The position numbers were made by a program, and so were the translations under genes. From contig NZ_JAENIL010000022.1 in the NCBI RefSeq assembly GCF_016595505.1, positions 1 through 64,000 of the forward strand: 64,000 bases of DNA. The letters run 5' to 3'. A model generated the notes under the pieces. The model had not been told where the DNA came from, did not search any database, and saw only the letters and a program-made list of their open reading frames with translations. Positions 61,717 to 64,000 of the stretch are shown one piece after another (position 1 is the first letter of the stretch; each line of letters opens with the position of its first letter). Source of the DNA: Pelagicoccus mobilis. GTDB taxonomy: Bacteria; Verrucomicrobiota; Verrucomicrobiia; Opitutales; Opitutaceae.

Positions 61717-62018
61717 CTCTTCGGGGCATGTTCGCGAGGGGGTACTTCTCTGGACGAGAGCTAAATTAACAGAGCCTAGATCCTCTCTCAATGAGGCTAA
61801 TTACCGCGCTCTTGTAGCTATTTTCGGCTCTCAAGCCATTATCCGAAAAACGCGGCGAAAACATCAAAACTCAGAAAACACTGCCAAACATCGACTTATA
61901 ACATCCCCATAGAAATCCCCTCCAGAACTTTAGAATTCGCTGACAATCGAAGCAGCCACCTGCTTTCAAATTTACAAATCCGCGCCATGCTTGAGGATAC
62001 GCCTTTACCGGGGAACAA

Positions 62019-63203
62019 ATGACAAAGCGTAAGAACATCCTCATTTCCACACCGACTCGCCGTGAAGGGACGCGCCTGATGATTCGAGCCATCGCCGCTT
62101 ACCCAGACGTATCTCTAAACTGGAGAATCCATATCGATGACGACATGCGGGCAGCTTCGGATGTCGAATGGCTGTTCTCTCGGGATTGGGATGGAATCGT
62201 TCTGAATACAAGCAACCAAGAGATTCCCAAGCAGTGTCAATCGAGAGGAATCCCATGCATAGACATCAACGACGAAACAGCTTCGATTCCTGGCATACCC
62301 AAAATACGCGCCGACAACCCAGCACTCGCTCATGTAGCCGCCGAACATCTTAGAGACCGCGGCTTTCGCCATTTCGCCTTTTGCGGATTCAGCGACCAGA
62401 GCTGGGCACAAGAACGTAAGCGGGGCTTCTGCGAAGCGGTCGAGCTCTTGGGCTTTTCCGCAGACGTTTTCGAAACACCCTACCAGGACAACGACAATCA
62501 ACTGAGGCCAAAGACCGAGTTCGATTGGCACCGCAGCGAAACCGAAAACATTTCGCAATGGCTCCGAACACTGAAAACACCCGTCGGCATCATGGCCTGC
62601 AACGATCTACGCGCCGTTCAAGTCATCGATGCCTGCATAGATCTCGGAGTGCGGATACCGGACGATTTCGCGATCGTCGGAGGAGGAAACGAGGCGTTTC
62701 GCTGCGAGATTCGACACCCCAGCATTTCAAGCGTCCCAGTGAACTTTCACGAGTATGGGCGATGCATCGCCCGCACGATGGAAGCTCTCCTAAACAAACA
62801 AACCGACATCCCTCCGGAGCAACTGATCGAACCGACAGACGCAATCCTGCGACAGTCTTCAGATGCACTCGCCATAGATGATCCACTCGTCGCGAGAGCT
62901 GTCCGCGTCCTACGTGATGCAAACGGAATCGGGATCACCGTTGACCAGCTTGTCAGGGCCGCAAACAGCTCCCGAAGCCAGCTGGAGAGAGGCTTTAGAA
63001 AATACTTCGGCCATTCACCGCAAACCGAGATTCGGCAATGCCAGGTCACCTACATCAAAGGCCTGCTCACGGGAACGGACATGACCTTGTATGACATCGC
63101 GCTCGTGGTGGGCTTCAAACATCCAGAGTACATGAGCGTTGTATTCAAAAAACTGACCGGCGAATCGCCTGGCGCCTATCGAGATCGGTTGGCCGGGAGC
63201 TAA
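62019..63203 (+). CDS. XylR-type transcriptional regulator (PBP1-like sensor + AraC HTH)
   Basis: A 394-residue regulator. Residues about 5-275 form a LacI-like periplasmic-binding-fold sensor (RKNILISTPTRREGTRLMIRAIAAYP, GIPCIDIND, HFAFCGFSDQSWAQERKRGF, VGIMACNDLRAVQVIDAC), and about 290-390 an AraC helix-turn-helix (LVRAANSSRSQLERGFRKYFGHSP, LYDIALVVGFKHPEYMSVVFKKLTGESPGAYR). This domain pairing is that of XylR, which activates xylose genes on sugar binding. It faces away from the giant TonB receptor and overlaps the convergent sulfatase by four bases. Sugar is unknown. Confidence 0.9.
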   Translation: MTKRKNILISTPTRREGTRLMIRAIAAYPDVSLNWRIHIDDDMRAASDVEWLFSRDWDGIVLNTSNQEIPKQCQSRGIPCIDINDETASIPGIPKIRADNPALAHVAAEHLRDRGFRHFAFCGFSDQSWAQERKRGFCEAVELLGFSADVFETPYQDNDNQLRPKTEFDWHRSETENISQWLRTLKTPVGIMACNDLRAVQVIDACIDLGVRIPDDFAIVGGGNEAFRCEIRHPSISSVPVNFHEYGRCIARTMEALLNKQTDIPPEQLIEPTDAILRQSSDALAIDDPLVARAVRVLRDANGIGITVDQLVRAANSSRSQLERGFRKYFGHSPQTEIRQCQVTYIKGLLTGTDMTLYDIALVVGFKHPEYMSVVFKKLTGESPGAYRDRLAGS

Positions 63204-64000
63204 AAACCATAGACCTCGCCCCGTTCCGCTCCCGCGCCCAAAAACTCGATCGCCTTCAAAGAGTCCATCACGCCTCCTTTCGGAGATTCCTCTTCGACAA
63301 CCAGCCTGAGAGTCGTCTTCCCCTTCGGGAGATAAAGCTTACCGATGGCGTTCTCATATCTGCCAGTGATCGTTCCCAAGATCTCCCGCTCGCCACAACC
63401 GACCCTGATCTTCGCCCCCTTCACCCCCTCTCGAGCGTGCAAGACGACTTCGTACCAACCCTCGGTGACCACATCCACGAGGTGCGTTTGCCCGTCACCC
63501 ACACCATCCCAGCCTGTAGTCCAGTGGCTACCGTACTTCACGGAACCCAAAAGAGCAGACGGGGAACAGGCAAAAACAAAGCTCGATCGATCAGCACAGG
63601 ATCCGATTCTAAAGACGGGAGCTTGAAACGCTCGCCCGGATTTTCGGATCCCCTCTAACGTATCCAAAAGCTGTTTACTCATTAACTGAGCCACTTCCGG
63701 CTCAGCCTTGGCGATGTTTCTCAACTCCCGCGGATCCTCACTCAAATCGAACAATTCGATTCGCCCCCCTCTTCTCACGAGTTTCCGATCTCCAACTCTA
63801 AGAGCTAGGTTCTGAATCTGAGGATCCACCGCATCGGGTCCGTTCAAAAAGTCATAACGCCCCCGCCCACCTTCAGTCTGGGCATGATCAGACGCGATGA
63901 ACAATGGCCGCTCAGGCAACTCTCCCTGTCCAAACAAGAGCGGTACCAAAGAAATTCCACGCAGATCCTTTTCACCAGGTCGCGGTTTTGGAGCTTCCCC
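63200..64000 (-). CDS. Sulfatase, C-terminal part (truncated by the window edge)
   Basis: The C-terminal part of a type I sulfatase, open to the right edge of the window. The edge region reads KDLRGISLVPLLFGQ, then RPLFIASDHAQTEGGRGRYD, a VGDRKLVRRGGRIELFDLSEDPRELRNIAKAEPEV segment as in the arylsulfatase C-terminus, and a last beta-sandwich domain (about 110 residues, WYEVVLHAREGVKGAKIRVGCGE... KAIEFLG) that looks like a carbohydrate-binding module. The active-site CxPxR motif would be upstream, outside the window. The stop overlaps the regulator stop by four bases. Confidence 0.85.
   Translation of the reverse strand, partial: GEAPKPRPGEKDLRGISLVPLLFGQGELPERPLFIASDHAQTEGGRGRYDFLNGPDAVDPQIQNLALRVGDRKLVRRGGRIELFDLSEDPRELRNIAKAEPEVAQLMSKQLLDTLEGIRKSGRAFQAPVFRIGSCADRSSFVFACSPSALLGSVKYGSHWTTGWDGVGDGQTHLVDVVTEGWYEVVLHAREGVKGAKIRVGCGEREILGTITGRYENAIGKLYLPKGKTTLRLVVEEESPKGGVMDSLKAIEFLGAGAERGEVYGF

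Overview
The window looks like the chromosome of a free-living, probably marine Verrucomicrobiota bacterium of the Opitutia/Opitutales type. That is inferred from the style of its proteins: a very long TonB-dependent receptor whose N-terminus has the ELSPFTIEASEDTGY-type opening seen in Opitutae, sulfatase and amino-sugar genes, a NagB-long fusion protein, Gram-negative envelope machinery (TamB, Omp85, TolC), and starts that mostly lack a visible Shine-Dalgarno sequence. No rRNA, tRNA, CRISPR array, transposase or phage gene was recognised.

Layout. 0.4-7.9 kb: a small MscS channel, an AlkC-type DNA glycosylase, and a TamB/Omp85 outer-membrane assembly pair. 8.1-14 kb: a complete tripartite RND efflux operon (adaptor, pump, TolC lipoprotein). 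14-16 kb: palindrome-rich spacers, a Met/His-rich outer-membrane protein and a small CxxC secreted protein, possibly copper related. 16.2-25.8 kb: a six-gene amino-sugar operon (NagX-like acyltransferase, SSS symporter, GH20 hexosaminidase, PIG-L deacetylase, DUF1080 protein, NagB fused to a degenerate PIG-L domain) facing a divergent AraC regulator. 25.8-31.7 kb: an M16 protease, a CobW-type metallochaperone GTPase and an amidohydrolase. 31.9-36.5 kb: a YfiR / hybrid histidine kinase / TonB-receptor sensory cluster. 36.7-40.8 kb: an esterase, two tandem membrane coiled-coil paralogues (one with a histidine-kinase-like domain lacking the histidine) and a MYG1-family hydrolase. 41-49.2 kb: a MacB-like permease, Map, RmuC, a DtxR regulator, a response regulator with a zinc-ribbon-like tail, an Smr protein, a TonB_C protein and an outer-membrane barrel. 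49.5-55.5 kb: a LacI regulator with an acid-sugar dehydratase, a two-subunit molybdenum hydroxylase and a membrane protein of unknown role. 55.6-64 kb: a metallophosphoesterase, ChrA, a small coiled-coil protein, a giant TonB receptor, a XylR-type regulator and the C-terminal part of a sulfatase that runs off the window.

Functionally the window combines envelope building and efflux with polysaccharide scavenging. The amino-sugar operon encodes hydrolysis of beta-linked hexosamines, uptake, deacetylation and deamination, but has no NagA and no kinase. Its NagB fusion carries a PIG-L domain with its zinc ligands replaced, while a separate PIG-L protein in the same operon keeps them.

The most interesting non-coding signals are a 164-nt multi-stem palindrome that ends six bases before chrA (56377-56540), and a compact structured-RNA-like region with mutually exclusive pairings and an intrinsic terminator (40918-41014). 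Several small intergenic palindromes occur, one of them twice.
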